Of a stretch of 64,000 nt of DNA, positions 1-7,971 are shown one piece after another. Position 1 is the stretch's first letter; each line of letters begins with the position of its first letter. The stretch is from Lacinutrix algicola. GTDB lineage: Bacteria > Bacteroidota > Bacteroidia > Flavobacteriales > Flavobacteriaceae. Under the pieces are notes generated by a model. That model had not been told where the DNA came from, searched no databases, and saw only the letters and a program-made list of their open reading frames with translations. The translations under genes were made by a program, and so were the position numbers. Location: the NCBI RefSeq assembly GCF_001418085.1, contig NZ_LIQH01000042.1:20534-84533 (forward strand). Direction: 5' to 3'.

Positions 1-414
1 AACCTCTGGTTCATCACTATTTCCACCTTGTATAACAAAGTTTTTAACCACACGATGAAACTGTGTGCCATCAAATATTTTGTTTTTAGTAAGAAATATA
101 AAGTTTGCTCTATGGTATTCTACGTTGTTAAATAACTCTAAATCTATAGTTCCATATTGAGTAAAAATACGCACTTTGTTTTCTTTGTGAACTTTACCAT
201 ATTCACGAAAAAAATCCATAGCATTCTTATCGTTTAAGGGTAAGTAGCGCTCTTCTAAGCTTAGTTTAGAGCTGTCTATTTCTATTGCTATTTTTTCAAT
301 CTCAGGTTTTATGGTGTCAATTTTAGTTATAATTTTCTCGACAGTTTTAGGTTTAGATTGTTTATCTTCACAATTAAATAATAGTAATATAGCAAGTATT
401 AGAAGTCCTCTCAT
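1..414 (-). CDS. Cyclophilin-type peptidyl-prolyl isomerase lipoprotein (C-terminus cut by window edge)
   Basis: A minus-strand frame stays open from an ATG at 412-414 to the left edge, giving 138 residues without a stop. The N-terminus is a short lipoprotein signal (AILLLFNC) followed by a charged linker. From about residue 85 the sequence is cyclophilin-like: a GTIDLELF strand, then the hallmark FDGTQFHRVVKNFVIQGG around residues 114-131, which holds the FHR catalytic/proline-binding motif. Known role of the family: cis-trans isomerisation of X-Pro bonds, here probably in the periplasm attached to a membrane. The C-terminal half, including the remaining active-site residues, is outside the window. 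Its start codon lies two bases from the divergent NUDIX start. Confidence 0.85.
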   Translation of the reverse strand, partial: MRGLLILAILLLFNCEDKQSKPKTVEKIITKIDTIKPEIEKIAIEIDSSKLSLEERYLPLNDKNAMDFFREYGKVHKENKVRIFTQYGTIDLELFNNVEYHRANFIFLTKNKIFDGTQFHRVVKNFVIQGGNSDEPEV

Positions 415-416
415 AA

Positions 417-1058
417 ATGAAATTTGAATCGTTTTTAAAATCTATCGTAAAAATAGAAAATTTACCGCTGCCAGCCGAAACCTCACAGTTTAAAATGTCG
501 CCTCCTTACAGAAGAGATTTAATTAAGCAGCAAGCTGAAAGAATTAAAAAAGCAAGGAAAAGTGCTGTAATGGCTTTGTTTTACCCAAATACAGAAGGTG
601 AAACGTATCTTATTTTAATTTTAAGAAAAACGTATAAAGGTGTCCATTCTGCACAAGTAGGTTTTCCTGGTGGAAAATTAGAAGTTAACGAAACTAATAA
701 AGAAGCTGCTTTACGTGAAACAGAAGAAGAAATAGGAGTAAAGCAAGATACAATCACTGTTTTAAAAGAGCTTACGCAAATGTATATTCCGCCAAGTAAC
801 TTTTATGTTAAACCATTTTTGGGTTTTGTAGAAAATACACCAGAATTTATTAAGCAAGACACAGAGGTAGAGGCACTTTTAGAAGTTAAACTAACTAATT
901 TTTTAGACGATAATATTATAACAACCAAAACGGTAACGCTTGCTAACGGACTAGAAGCTAGTGTTCCAGCATATAAATTAAACAACCATTTAGTTTGGGG
1001 AGCAACAGCTATGATGTTAAGTGAAGTGAAAGACTTGTTAAAGGCTAGCTTTAAATAG
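417..1058 (+). CDS. NUDIX hydrolase, probable coenzyme A pyrophosphatase
   Basis: 213 residues. A complete Nudix box runs from about residue 86 to 108: G86, then E92, then R100-E101 and E104-E105 before G107. The block KGVHSAQVGFPGGKLE just before it matches the extended signature of CoA diphosphatases, which cleave CoA or oxidised CoA to phosphopantetheine and 3',5'-ADP. The N-terminal KIENLPLPAETSQFKMSPP segment is typical of the flavobacterial version, which supports the first ATG as the start. Cytosolic. The gene is divergent from the cyclophilin gene with almost no space between, and the acyltransferase follows 44 bp downstream on the same strand, so the two may be cotranscribed. Confidence 0.85.
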   Translation: MKFESFLKSIVKIENLPLPAETSQFKMSPPYRRDLIKQQAERIKKARKSAVMALFYPNTEGETYLILILRKTYKGVHSAQVGFPGGKLEVNETNKEAALRETEEEIGVKQDTITVLKELTQMYIPPSNFYVKPFLGFVENTPEFIKQDTEVEALLEVKLTNFLDDNIITTKTVTLANGLEASVPAYKLNNHLVWGATAMMLSEVKDLLKASFK

Positions 1059-1102
1059 TTCGATTTTGCTACATTTGTTAATCTTAAGAACTAAAAAAAA
1101 TT

Positions 1103-1909
1103 ATGGGTTTATTTAAACGAAATCCTTTCGGACATATATTATTTCTAAAAAAGTGGCTTATTAGAATCCTTGGACTGCTCTCACACAGACGCTTTCGTGG
1201 CTTTAATAATCTGCAGATAGAAGGTTCCGAAATTATAAAAAACTTACCAGACACTAACGTCTTGTTTATCTCTAATCATCAAACGTATTTTGCAGATGTA
1301 TTCTCTATGTTTCATGTGTTTAATGCTAGTTTAAGTAATAGAGGAGATTCTATTAAAAACGTGGGTTACCTATGGAATCCTAAGTTAAACTTGTATTATG
1401 TTGCAGCTAAAGAAACCATGAAATCTGGTTTGTTGCCTAAAATATTTGCTTACACAGGATCTATTAGTATAGAGCGTACCTGGAGAAGCAAAGGAGAGAA
1501 TATAAACCGTCAGGTTAAAATGAGTGATATTTCTGCTATTTCTAAAGCTTTAGACGATGGTTGGGTAATTACATTTCCACAAGGGACAACTACACCATTT
1601 AAACCTATTCGTAAAGGAACAGCACATATTATAAAACGCTATAAGCCAATTGTAGTGCCAATTGTAATAGATGGTTTTAGACGTTCTTTCGATAAAAAAG
1701 GACTGTATATTAAAAAGAAAAACGTGTATCAATCTTTCGAGGTTAAAGAACCTTTAGATATTGATTACGAAAACGAATCGATAGCAAGTATTGTAGAAAA
1801 AATAGAATACGCAATCGAACAACATCCTTCATTTTTAAAAGTAATTCCTCAAGAAGAATTATTAGCCCAAGAAGAGTTAAATAAGAAACGAGAGTGGCTT
1901 GGAGAATAA
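1103..1909 (+). CDS. 1-acyl-sn-glycerol-3-phosphate acyltransferase family protein (PlsC-like)
   Basis: 268 residues with the PlsC/LPLAT fold. Motif I is SNHQTYFAD near residues 57-65, where the His-Asp spacing is five rather than the canonical four residues. Motif III is FPQGTTT near residue 157 instead of FPEGT. Both variants look like the Bacteroidota subgroup rather than damage. Family role: transfer of an acyl chain to lysophosphatidate or a related acceptor at the inner face of the cytoplasmic membrane. A hydrophobic stretch near residues 15-27 could be a membrane anchor. It follows the NUDIX gene closely and ends before a bidirectional terminator. The exact acceptor is not predictable. 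Confidence 0.8.
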   Translation: MGLFKRNPFGHILFLKKWLIRILGLLSHRRFRGFNNLQIEGSEIIKNLPDTNVLFISNHQTYFADVFSMFHVFNASLSNRGDSIKNVGYLWNPKLNLYYVAAKETMKSGLLPKIFAYTGSISIERTWRSKGENINRQVKMSDISAISKALDDGWVITFPQGTTTPFKPIRKGTAHIIKRYKPIVVPIVIDGFRRSFDKKGLYIKKKNVYQSFEVKEPLDIDYENESIASIVEKIEYAIEQHPSFLKVIPQEELLAQEELNKKREWLGE

Positions 1910-1958
1910 TAAGTTTTAAAGTAATCTCTAAAAACTTAACGCAATAAAAATTATAGTA

Positions 1959-1998
1959 AACAGTAAAGCTTCTTAAATTATTAAGAAGCTTTACTGTT
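1959..1998. terminator. Bidirectional intrinsic terminator
   Basis: AACAGTAAAGCTTCTTAA pairs perfectly with TTAAGAAGCTTTACTGTT across a four-base loop. It sits between the convergent acyltransferase and glycine-rich membrane protein genes and overlaps the last codons of the minus-strand gene. A-rich and T-rich flanks are present but short. Confidence 0.75.
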
Positions 1999-2460
1999 TA
2001 AAACGGTATTATCTTTTTTTGCTTCTTGGTCTTTGTAAGCGCCTATAGCCATACCTATGGCCATGCCAATTATCATACCTATATTCATTCCAAAAACTAC
2101 ACCCAAGTTTTTGTCTTCGCTAAAAGGGATACCAAAAGACATTCCTAAAGCCATGCCTATAGAGAGACCTAAAGTGATCCCAAGCGACATGTAATGCCCT
2201 TCAGAAGTTAAATTTAGCTTCTTCTTAGCATAACAGATAAAAGCATTAAGTTTCTTTTTTAAGGTTTTAAAATCATCAGTATTAGCTTCAATATTTATAA
2301 TAGCCAATTCAGTTTCTATAGCATGTTTATTAACATCTGTTAAATCTCTACGCGCTATATCCTTTAGCATATTAATAAAACGATTATAAGTCTTAACTTC
2401 CTTCTTACTGTTAGTGGTAGAGGCGAGATTTTTAAGAAAAATAATAGTTTTATTTATCAT
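1981..2460 (-). CDS. Glycine/methionine-rich membrane protein of unknown function
   Basis: 159 residues. The N-terminal ~85 residues are charged and helical (repeated Lys/Glu, one possible coiled segment). The C-terminal part contains two hydrophobic segments made of repeated GxxxG-like units (LGITLGLSIGMALGMSFGIPF and MNIGMIIGMAIGMAIGA), which suggests tightly packed membrane helices. It is the third gene of the ECF sigma operon, starting 4 bp after the membrane protein upstream, so it may take part in sigma control or be part of the regulon. I do not recognise a named family. Confidence 0.6.
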   Translation of the reverse strand: MINKTIIFLKNLASTTNSKKEVKTYNRFINMLKDIARRDLTDVNKHAIETELAIINIEANTDDFKTLKKKLNAFICYAKKKLNLTSEGHYMSLGITLGLSIGMALGMSFGIPFSEDKNLGVVFGMNIGMIIGMAIGMAIGAYKDQEAKKDNTVLNSKAS

Positions 2461-2464
2461 AAAC

Positions 2465-3109
2465 TTAAACCTCTAGTTTCTTTAACTCGTTATAGTTATG
2501 GTTTAATCGTTTTAAAAGAATACCATAAATTAACCAATAAAATAAAAGTAATATTACTATAACAATACCAACAATTAATACGGTACCTACAATCATTGCA
2601 GAGTAGAATTTAAAGAGGTCGCCGTTTGCAGTAGCACTTTCTATAATTGTTTTTGTTTTAGGATCGTGATCTAGAATGTATGGAAATAGAATAGCCATAC
2701 TAATCACTAAATAACCAAGATTAAAAAACACATATTGTTTAACGGTACGTCTAGTCTTTAAAATGTTTTTCATTAAAGTAGAGGCGTTATCCGTGCTATT
2801 TATCGTTTTATAATTCATGTAAAATCTGTAGAAAAAGTACACTAATACAGCATAAGATATTACAGATAAAACTATAAAAATAGTCGTCGATTCAAGATCT
2901 GTAATTTGATCATTTTTGCTCGTCGCTTTAAAAATAAACGAGAGTGCAAGCCAAAACACCAGTTCAAGCAGACTAATAATAAAAATCCACTTCACTATCG
3001 AAGACGATTTTTTTAATATCATCTTGTATATTTCTTTATAGCTCAAAACAGGAAAATCATTGTTATCCTCCTTCTGCCAATCTTTCTTTAATAATTCTAA
3101 TTCATCCAT
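2465..3109 (-). CDS. Four-helix membrane protein, candidate anti-sigma partner
   Basis: 214 residues with a ~40-residue cytosolic N-terminus beginning MDELELLKKDW and four predicted membrane helices (about residues 40-60, 75-97, 128-147 and 170-195). It starts 2 bp after the ECF sigma stop, so the two are translationally linked. The acidic, helical N-terminus followed by membrane helices and the position directly behind a sigma gene are what is expected of a membrane anti-sigma factor in flavobacteria. No conserved zinc or His-Cys anti-sigma motif is visible, so the role is inferred from context only. Confidence 0.6.
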   Translation of the reverse strand: MDELELLKKDWQKEDNNDFPVLSYKEIYKMILKKSSSIVKWIFIISLLELVFWLALSFIFKATSKNDQITDLESTTIFIVLSVISYAVLVYFFYRFYMNYKTINSTDNASTLMKNILKTRRTVKQYVFFNLGYLVISMAILFPYILDHDPKTKTIIESATANGDLFKFYSAMIVGTVLIVGIVIVILLLFYWLIYGILLKRLNHNYNELKKLEV

Positions 3110-3111
3110 AA

Positions 3112-3606
3112 TTACGGATTTAAAATGGTTCTTAACTTCGTTTTCACTCTATTCATCTTCACTCTGGCATTTACTTCGGTAATACCCATTGTTTCACTAA
3201 TCTCTTTGTAGTTTTTGTCTTCTAAATACAAGAAAACTAACGCTTTTTCAATATCATTTAATTGGTGAACAGCACTGTATAATAATTTTAATTGTTGCTC
3301 CTCAGTATCATCGTAATCCTCGGCCTTAATTTTAAACTGCACAGTATCAAACTGAGTCGTATTTATAGTACGTTTAGACTTTCTGTAAAGTGTAATTGCG
3401 GTATTTAAACCCACACGATACATCCAAGTACTAAACTTTGCATCACCACGAAATTTCGGGTAAGCTTTCCATAACTGGATAGTAATTTCCTGAAACAAAT
3501 CGTTATGTGCGTCGTAGTTATTAGTGTATAATCTACAGACTTTGTGTACGATGTTCTGGTGTTTTTCCAGCAGTTCTACAAAACTATGTTCGAGTTCTTT
3601 ATTCAA
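3112..3606 (-). CDS. ECF RNA polymerase sigma factor (sigma-70 family)
   Basis: 164 residues. Region 2 lies near residues 18-85 (AHNDLFQEITIQLWKAYPKF, then FSTWMYRVGLNTAITLYRK). Region 4 lies near residues 108-160 (LNDIEKALVFLYLEDKNYKEI, then the helix-turn-helix ETMGITEVNARVKMNRVKTKL). Length and layout are normal for ECF factors. It is the first gene of a three-gene minus-strand operon with two membrane proteins, the usual sigma/anti-sigma arrangement. It probably redirects RNA polymerase in response to an envelope signal; the signal is unknown. Confidence 0.9.
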   Translation of the reverse strand: MNKELEHSFVELLEKHQNIVHKVCRLYTNNYDAHNDLFQEITIQLWKAYPKFRGDAKFSTWMYRVGLNTAITLYRKSKRTINTTQFDTVQFKIKAEDYDDTEEQQLKLLYSAVHQLNDIEKALVFLYLEDKNYKEISETMGITEVNARVKMNRVKTKLRTILNP

Positions 3607-3679
3607 TGTTTTTGGTTAGGTTACTATATAAGTAGTTTAAAAATATAATTTGTTACAAAATATATAATATTAATTTTTT

Positions 3680-3758
3680 GGGCGTTACCTAAAGGTCGGG
3701 TTTTACGCTATATCTTTTGTCGAAAAAAACAAAAGGATGCCGCTACAACCCCTAACGC
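3680..3758. repeat. Dispersed palindromic intergenic repeat (GGGCGTTACC...CTAACGC type), copy 1
   Basis: The unit opens with GGGCGTTACCTAAAGGTCGG and closes with ACCCCTAACGC, so the ends are complementary, with an internal inverted pair around CTTTTGTCG/CAAAAGGAT. A related copy sits at 48106-48179. I recognise this as a type of short palindrome common between genes in flavobacteria. The rest of the 3607-3857 gap holds only AT-rich sequence, presumably the sigma operon promoter. Confidence 0.7.
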
Positions 3759-3857
3759 AAATCATCATAAACTTGGAATTTAGTGTTAAATTAAAACTTT
3801 ATATAATGATTTTAATTACCTGATATTATTCGTTTTAATTGTTTGTATAGGCGTTCT

Positions 3858-4541
3858 CTATAGTGGTTTTTTAGTATCTTGAAACAGTAGGCCTTTAACA
3901 ATAAGCAATTGTGCCAAAGCATAAGTAAACATAATACTAAAATCTGCAAAAGGTAGTGGTGAATAAAATTTATTAAGTGCTAAAAGGCTATCCGAAATCA
4001 TAAAAACCAACGCGCCATAAAACACCAAATTATAACTTTGCACATTAACTTTTCCATGTCTCAAGTATGCCAAAGTTGCCATTGCTAAAATTACAAGCAT
4101 GTATAAAATTACAGGAATTAATAAATTGTTTAATCCCGATTTTAACAACCAAAATAATCCTAATGCATAAACTAAAAGTAATGCAATAAAACCATAGGGA
4201 CTTTTGGTTTTGTTTCTATGTTTTAAAAATACCAAGCAATAGAATATATGAGCTATTAAAAAAGCAATTAATCCGCATATAAAAAAATACTGAGAATGTT
4301 TAACAAACAATAAAAGCACATCTCCAAATAACGAAAATACCAATGCTAAAATTGTAAGTATTCTAATGTTTGTATTTATTAGTTTGCTACGTCTTTTATA
4401 AAACAGAATAAGGCTAATAACAACTAATGGTTTAGATATGTAATGTATCCAATCTAGGTCTAGCCAATTAGCAAGTAGTGTTTCAAATAAAACAATAATT
4501 GCAAATACAATGTAAAAGGAAAACGATGAGGTTGGTTTCAT
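3858..4541 (-). CDS. Lysoplasmalogenase (YhhN family) membrane protein
   Basis: About 227 residues from the preferred start at 4539-4541 (MKPTSSFSFY); a frame upstream to 4592 exists but runs into the repeat block. Seven to eight hydrophobic helices are visible. The motifs SLFGDVLLLF near residue 75 and MISDSLLALNKF near residue 180 carry the paired acidic residues typical of YhhN/TMEM86 enzymes. Those enzymes hydrolyse the vinyl-ether bond of lysoplasmalogens, although bacterial substrates are uncertain. It acts in the cytoplasmic membrane. It stands alone between a palindromic repeat and the tandem repeat array. Confidence 0.8.
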   Translation of the reverse strand: MKPTSSFSFYIVFAIIVLFETLLANWLDLDWIHYISKPLVVISLILFYKRRSKLINTNIRILTILALVFSLFGDVLLLFVKHSQYFFICGLIAFLIAHIFYCLVFLKHRNKTKSPYGFIALLLVYALGLFWLLKSGLNNLLIPVILYMLVILAMATLAYLRHGKVNVQSYNLVFYGALVFMISDSLLALNKFYSPLPFADFSIMFTYALAQLLIVKGLLFQDTKKPL

Positions 4542-4588
4542 TAAAGTTAGTTTGAGTGATGTAAAAGTATGTAATTTAAAATGCTTTG

Positions 4589-6060
4589 TCATTCCTGCGT
4601 AGGCAGGAATCCATAATAAAGAGAAGTAAAAAGAATAATAGATTCCTGCCTTCGCAGGAATGACAGTATTGCGGAATCGAAGTATTCACCAATCGGGCAA
4701 ACCAAAAATTTAAAAAAACAATAATTCAATAAAAGATTGCCACGTTGTTTCTTGTTCTCTCCTCACAATGATAAGTAGAATAAAGTTAATCTAACAATCC
4801 AACAAGTCGAGTAATCTAATAATCAATTATATCCATCAATGAACTAATTAAATATTTATAATTCATTACGCTAAAACCTATTCAACCACATTGTCATTCC
4901 TACGCAGGCAGGAAGCCATAATAAAGAGAAGCAAAGTAGAATAATAGATTCCTGCCTTCGCAGGAATGACAGTATTGCGGAATCGAAGTGTTCAGCAATC
5001 CAACAATCCAAAAAAACAATAATTCAACAAAAGATTGCCGCGTTGTTTTTTCTTCTCTCCTCACAATGATAAGTAGAATAAAGCTTATCAAACAATCCAA
5101 CAAGTCGAGTAATCCAATAATCGATTATGCCCATCTATCAACTAATAAAATACTAACAATTCATTACGCTAAAATCTATTCAACCACATTGTCATTCCTG
5201 CGCAGGCAGGAAACTATAATAAAGAGAAGTGAAAAAAGAACAATAGATTCCTGCCTTCGCAGGAATGACAGTATTCCGGAATCGAAGTATTCAGTAATCC
5301 AGCAATCCAAAAAAACAATAATTCAACAAAAGATTGCCACGTTTTTTCTTCTTCTCTCCTCACAATGATAAGTAGAATAAAGCTAATCAAACAATCCAAC
5401 AAGTCGAGTAATCTAATAATCTATTATATCCATCCATCAACTAATTCAATATAAACAATTCATTACACTAAAATCTATTCAACCACATTGTCATTCCTGC
5501 GTAGGCAGGAATCCATAATAAAGAGAAGCAAAGTAGAATAATAGATTCCTGCCTTCGCAGGAATGACAGTATTGCGGAATCGAAGTATTCAGTAATCCAG
5601 CAATCCAAAAAACAATAATTCAACAAAAGATTGCCGCGTTGTTTTTTCTTCTCTCCCCTCCTCACAATGAAAAGTAGAATAAAGCTAATCTAACAATCCA
5701 ACAAGTCGAGTAATCTAATAATCTATTATATCCATCCATCAACTAATTAAATATTAATAATTCATTACGCTAAGATTCATTACGCTAAAATCTATTCAAC
5801 CACATTGTCATTCCTGCGCAGGCAGGAATCCATAATAAAGAGAAGTAAAAAAGAACAATAGATTCCTGCCTTCGCAGGAATGACAGTATTTCGGAATTGA
5901 AGTGTTCAGCAATCCAGCAAACCAAAAAAACAATAATTCAACAAAAGATTGTCACGTCGTTCCTTCGTCTCTCCTCACTATGACAAGTAGAATCGAGCTA
6001 ATCCAAAAATCCAAAAATCGAATAATCCAATAATCTAGTCATTTGTTTAACTTATAATCA
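4589..6060. repeat. Five tandem copies of a ~300-bp repeat unit
   Basis: Units begin with TCATTCCTGC-type sequence at about 4589, 4894, 5192, 5491 and 5808 (periods about 305, 298, 299 and 317). Each unit opens with an inverted pair, TCATTCCTGCGTAGGCAGGA and TTCCTGCCTTCGCAGGAATG, about 50 bp apart. This is followed by runs of short AATCCAACAATCC-like sub-repeats, TCTCCTCACAATGATAAGTAG and a TTCATTACGCTAAAATCTATT segment. Fragmentary open frames in this block differ between units and are not credible genes. Two more diverged copies lie after the next gene at 7431-7900. Confidence 0.9.
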
Positions 6061-6084
6061 ATAGTCTTTGTAAGCAGTAATCTG

Positions 6085-6092
6085 TATCTTTG
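6085..6092 (+). promoter_or_regulatory. Bacteroidota -7 element upstream of the NADH dehydrogenase gene
   Basis: TATCTTTG matches the TAnnTTTG -7 consensus exactly and lies 27 bp before the ATG. A TTTG at 6067-6070 could serve as the -33 element, but its spacing (14) is shorter than the usual ~19. Only the -7 match is strong. Confidence 0.5.
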
Positions 6093-6118
6093 ATTCTCTA
6101 TTTTTATTATCTTACTTT

Positions 6119-7393
6119 ATGAATATTCCAGAATCTAAATTACCCAGAGTTGTCATTGTAGGTGGCGGTTTTGCAGGTGTAAGTATGGCTAAATCTTTAG
6201 CAAACAAGAATGTACAAGTAGTGTTAATAGACAAACGGAATTACCACACTTTTCAGCCTTTATTATACCAGGTATCTTCGGCAGGATTAGAGCCAGATTC
6301 TATTGCTTATCCATTAAGAAAAATTATAAAAAATCATAAGCATACTTATTTCCGTTTAACGGAAGTTGAAGAAATAGATGCTAACAAAAAAATAATCCAT
6401 ACCGATATTGGAACGCTTACTTTCGATTATTTAATATTGGCGACAGGAACTAAAACAAATTACTTTGGTAATAAAACAATTGAAGCCCATAGTATGCCAA
6501 TGAAAAAAGTGCCTCAAGCACTTAATATTCGTAGTTTAATTCTTCAAAATTTTGAAAGTGCAGCAGTTAGTAATAATAAAGCAGATCGCGAAGCATTATT
6601 AAATTTTGTGATAGTTGGTGGCGGACCAACAGGAGTAGAGCTTGCGGGAGCAATTGCAGAGCTTAAAAACCACATTTTGCCAAGAGATTATAAAGATATA
6701 GACGCCAATAGAATGCAAATACATTTGCTAGAAGGTAACGCAAGAGTATTGCCACCTATGAGTGAGCATGCCTCTAAAAAAGCAGAACAGTTTTTACATA
6801 AATTAGGCGTTAAAGTACATTGTAACACATTTGTAAAAGATTATGACGGTAAAACGGTAACTACCAATTCAGATTTGGTTTTACAGTCTGAAACCTTAAT
6901 TTGGGCAGCAGGAGTAACAGGTCGTCCAGTAAAAGGCCTGGATGCCAAAGTTGTAATGGAACACTCTAACCGTTATAAAGTAAATAGATATAATCAAGTA
7001 GAAGGTTACGATTCTATTTTTGCACTTGGCGATATTGCATTAATGGAAACCGAAGCTTTCCCCAAAGGACATCCGCAAGTAGCACAACCAGCAATACAAC
7101 AAGGAAAACTATTAGGTAAAAACTTACTAAGACTAATAGATAAGAAACCACTAAAGGAGTTTATCTATAACGACAAAGGTTCTATGGCTACCGTAGGTAG
7201 AAATAAAGCTGTTGTAGATTTAAAACATTATAAATTTGCAGGTTTTTTTGCTTGGTTTGTTTGGATGTTTGTACACCTAATGTCTCTTGTAGGTTTTAGA
7301 AATAGAGTGATTGTATTTTTTAATTGGACTTATAATTATATTAATTTCGATAAAGCTGCAAGGCTAATAATAAGACCGTATAATAAGAAATAG
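6119..7393 (+). CDS. ndh: Type II NADH:quinone oxidoreductase (NDH-2)
   Basis: 424 residues, normal for the family. The FAD-binding Rossmann motif is VVIVGGGFAGVSMAK near residue 11, the NAD(P)H-binding motif is VIVGGGPTGVELAGA near residue 164, and the C-terminal flavin motif is FALGDIA near residue 300. A hydrophobic/aromatic C-terminal region (FAGFFAWFVWMFVHLMSLV) is the membrane-association segment of NDH-2. The enzyme passes electrons from NADH to quinone at the inner face of the cytoplasmic membrane without pumping protons. The gene stands alone, flanked on both sides by copies of the same ~300-bp repeat, and has a good -7 promoter element. Confidence 0.92.
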   Translation: MNIPESKLPRVVIVGGGFAGVSMAKSLANKNVQVVLIDKRNYHTFQPLLYQVSSAGLEPDSIAYPLRKIIKNHKHTYFRLTEVEEIDANKKIIHTDIGTLTFDYLILATGTKTNYFGNKTIEAHSMPMKKVPQALNIRSLILQNFESAAVSNNKADREALLNFVIVGGGPTGVELAGAIAELKNHILPRDYKDIDANRMQIHLLEGNARVLPPMSEHASKKAEQFLHKLGVKVHCNTFVKDYDGKTVTTNSDLVLQSETLIWAAGVTGRPVKGLDAKVVMEHSNRYKVNRYNQVEGYDSIFALGDIALMETEAFPKGHPQVAQPAIQQGKLLGKNLLRLIDKKPLKEFIYNDKGSMATVGRNKAVVDLKHYKFAGFFAWFVWMFVHLMSLVGFRNRVIVFFNWTYNYINFDKAARLIIRPYNKK

Positions 7394-7430
7394 GTTTTTT
7401 GTTTCTAAGTGTTTTAAGGCATTAAGATCT

Positions 7431-7900
7431 ATTCTTGTCATTCCTGCGAAGGTAGGAATCCATAATGAATGAAAAGTAAAGAAGAATAGTAGATTCCTGC
7501 CTTCGCAGGAATGACAGGATCGTGGAATCGAAGTATTCAATAATCTAATGAAAGAATTGCTACGTTCTCGCAATGACAAATAGAATTAATTTTTTTCATT
7601 AATCGAGTAGTCCAATAATCTAATGTATCCATTTGTTTATTCATCAACTAATTAAATATAAACACTGTACGACGCTAAAATCTATTCAACCACTTTATCA
7701 TTCCTGTGCAGGCAGGAATCCATAATTAAGAGAAGTAAAGACGAATAATAGACTCCAGTCTTTGCAGGAATGACAGTACTGTGGAATCGAACTAATCAAA
7801 CAATCCAAAAAATCCAAAAATCTAATTAATCCATTACCCTAATCGATTAATCCAAAAATCAAATCCAGCAAACATTCCAGCATAAAAAAAAGACAGTTCA
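7431..7900. repeat. Two diverged copies of the 300-bp repeat unit
   Basis: Copies begin at about 7436 and 7698 with TCATTCCTG(C/T)G and contain the matching GATTCCTGCCTTCGCAGGAA arm at 7490-7512 and a worn version at 7750-7772. They share the downstream AATCGAAGTATTCA and AATCCAAAAATC strings with the 4589-6060 block but carry more substitutions. The rest of the 7394-7971 gap holds the promoter of the TonB receptor gene and nothing else recognisable. Confidence 0.8.
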
Positions 7901-7971
7901 GTAAGTATAAGTTTTAAAAACGATAGTGCAAACACATCTTTGTGCTATCAATTAAAATTAACGAACCAATT

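Noticed and set aside
4900..5665. Open reading frames of 60-126 codons in the tandem repeats
   Set aside because: They appear in both strands of repeat units, differ between copies through indels, and have no start context or family resemblance.
4589..6060. Possible CRISPR array because of regularly spaced repeats
   Set aside because: Units are ~300 bp, nearly identical throughout, with no short repeat/unique spacer pattern and no cas genes nearby.
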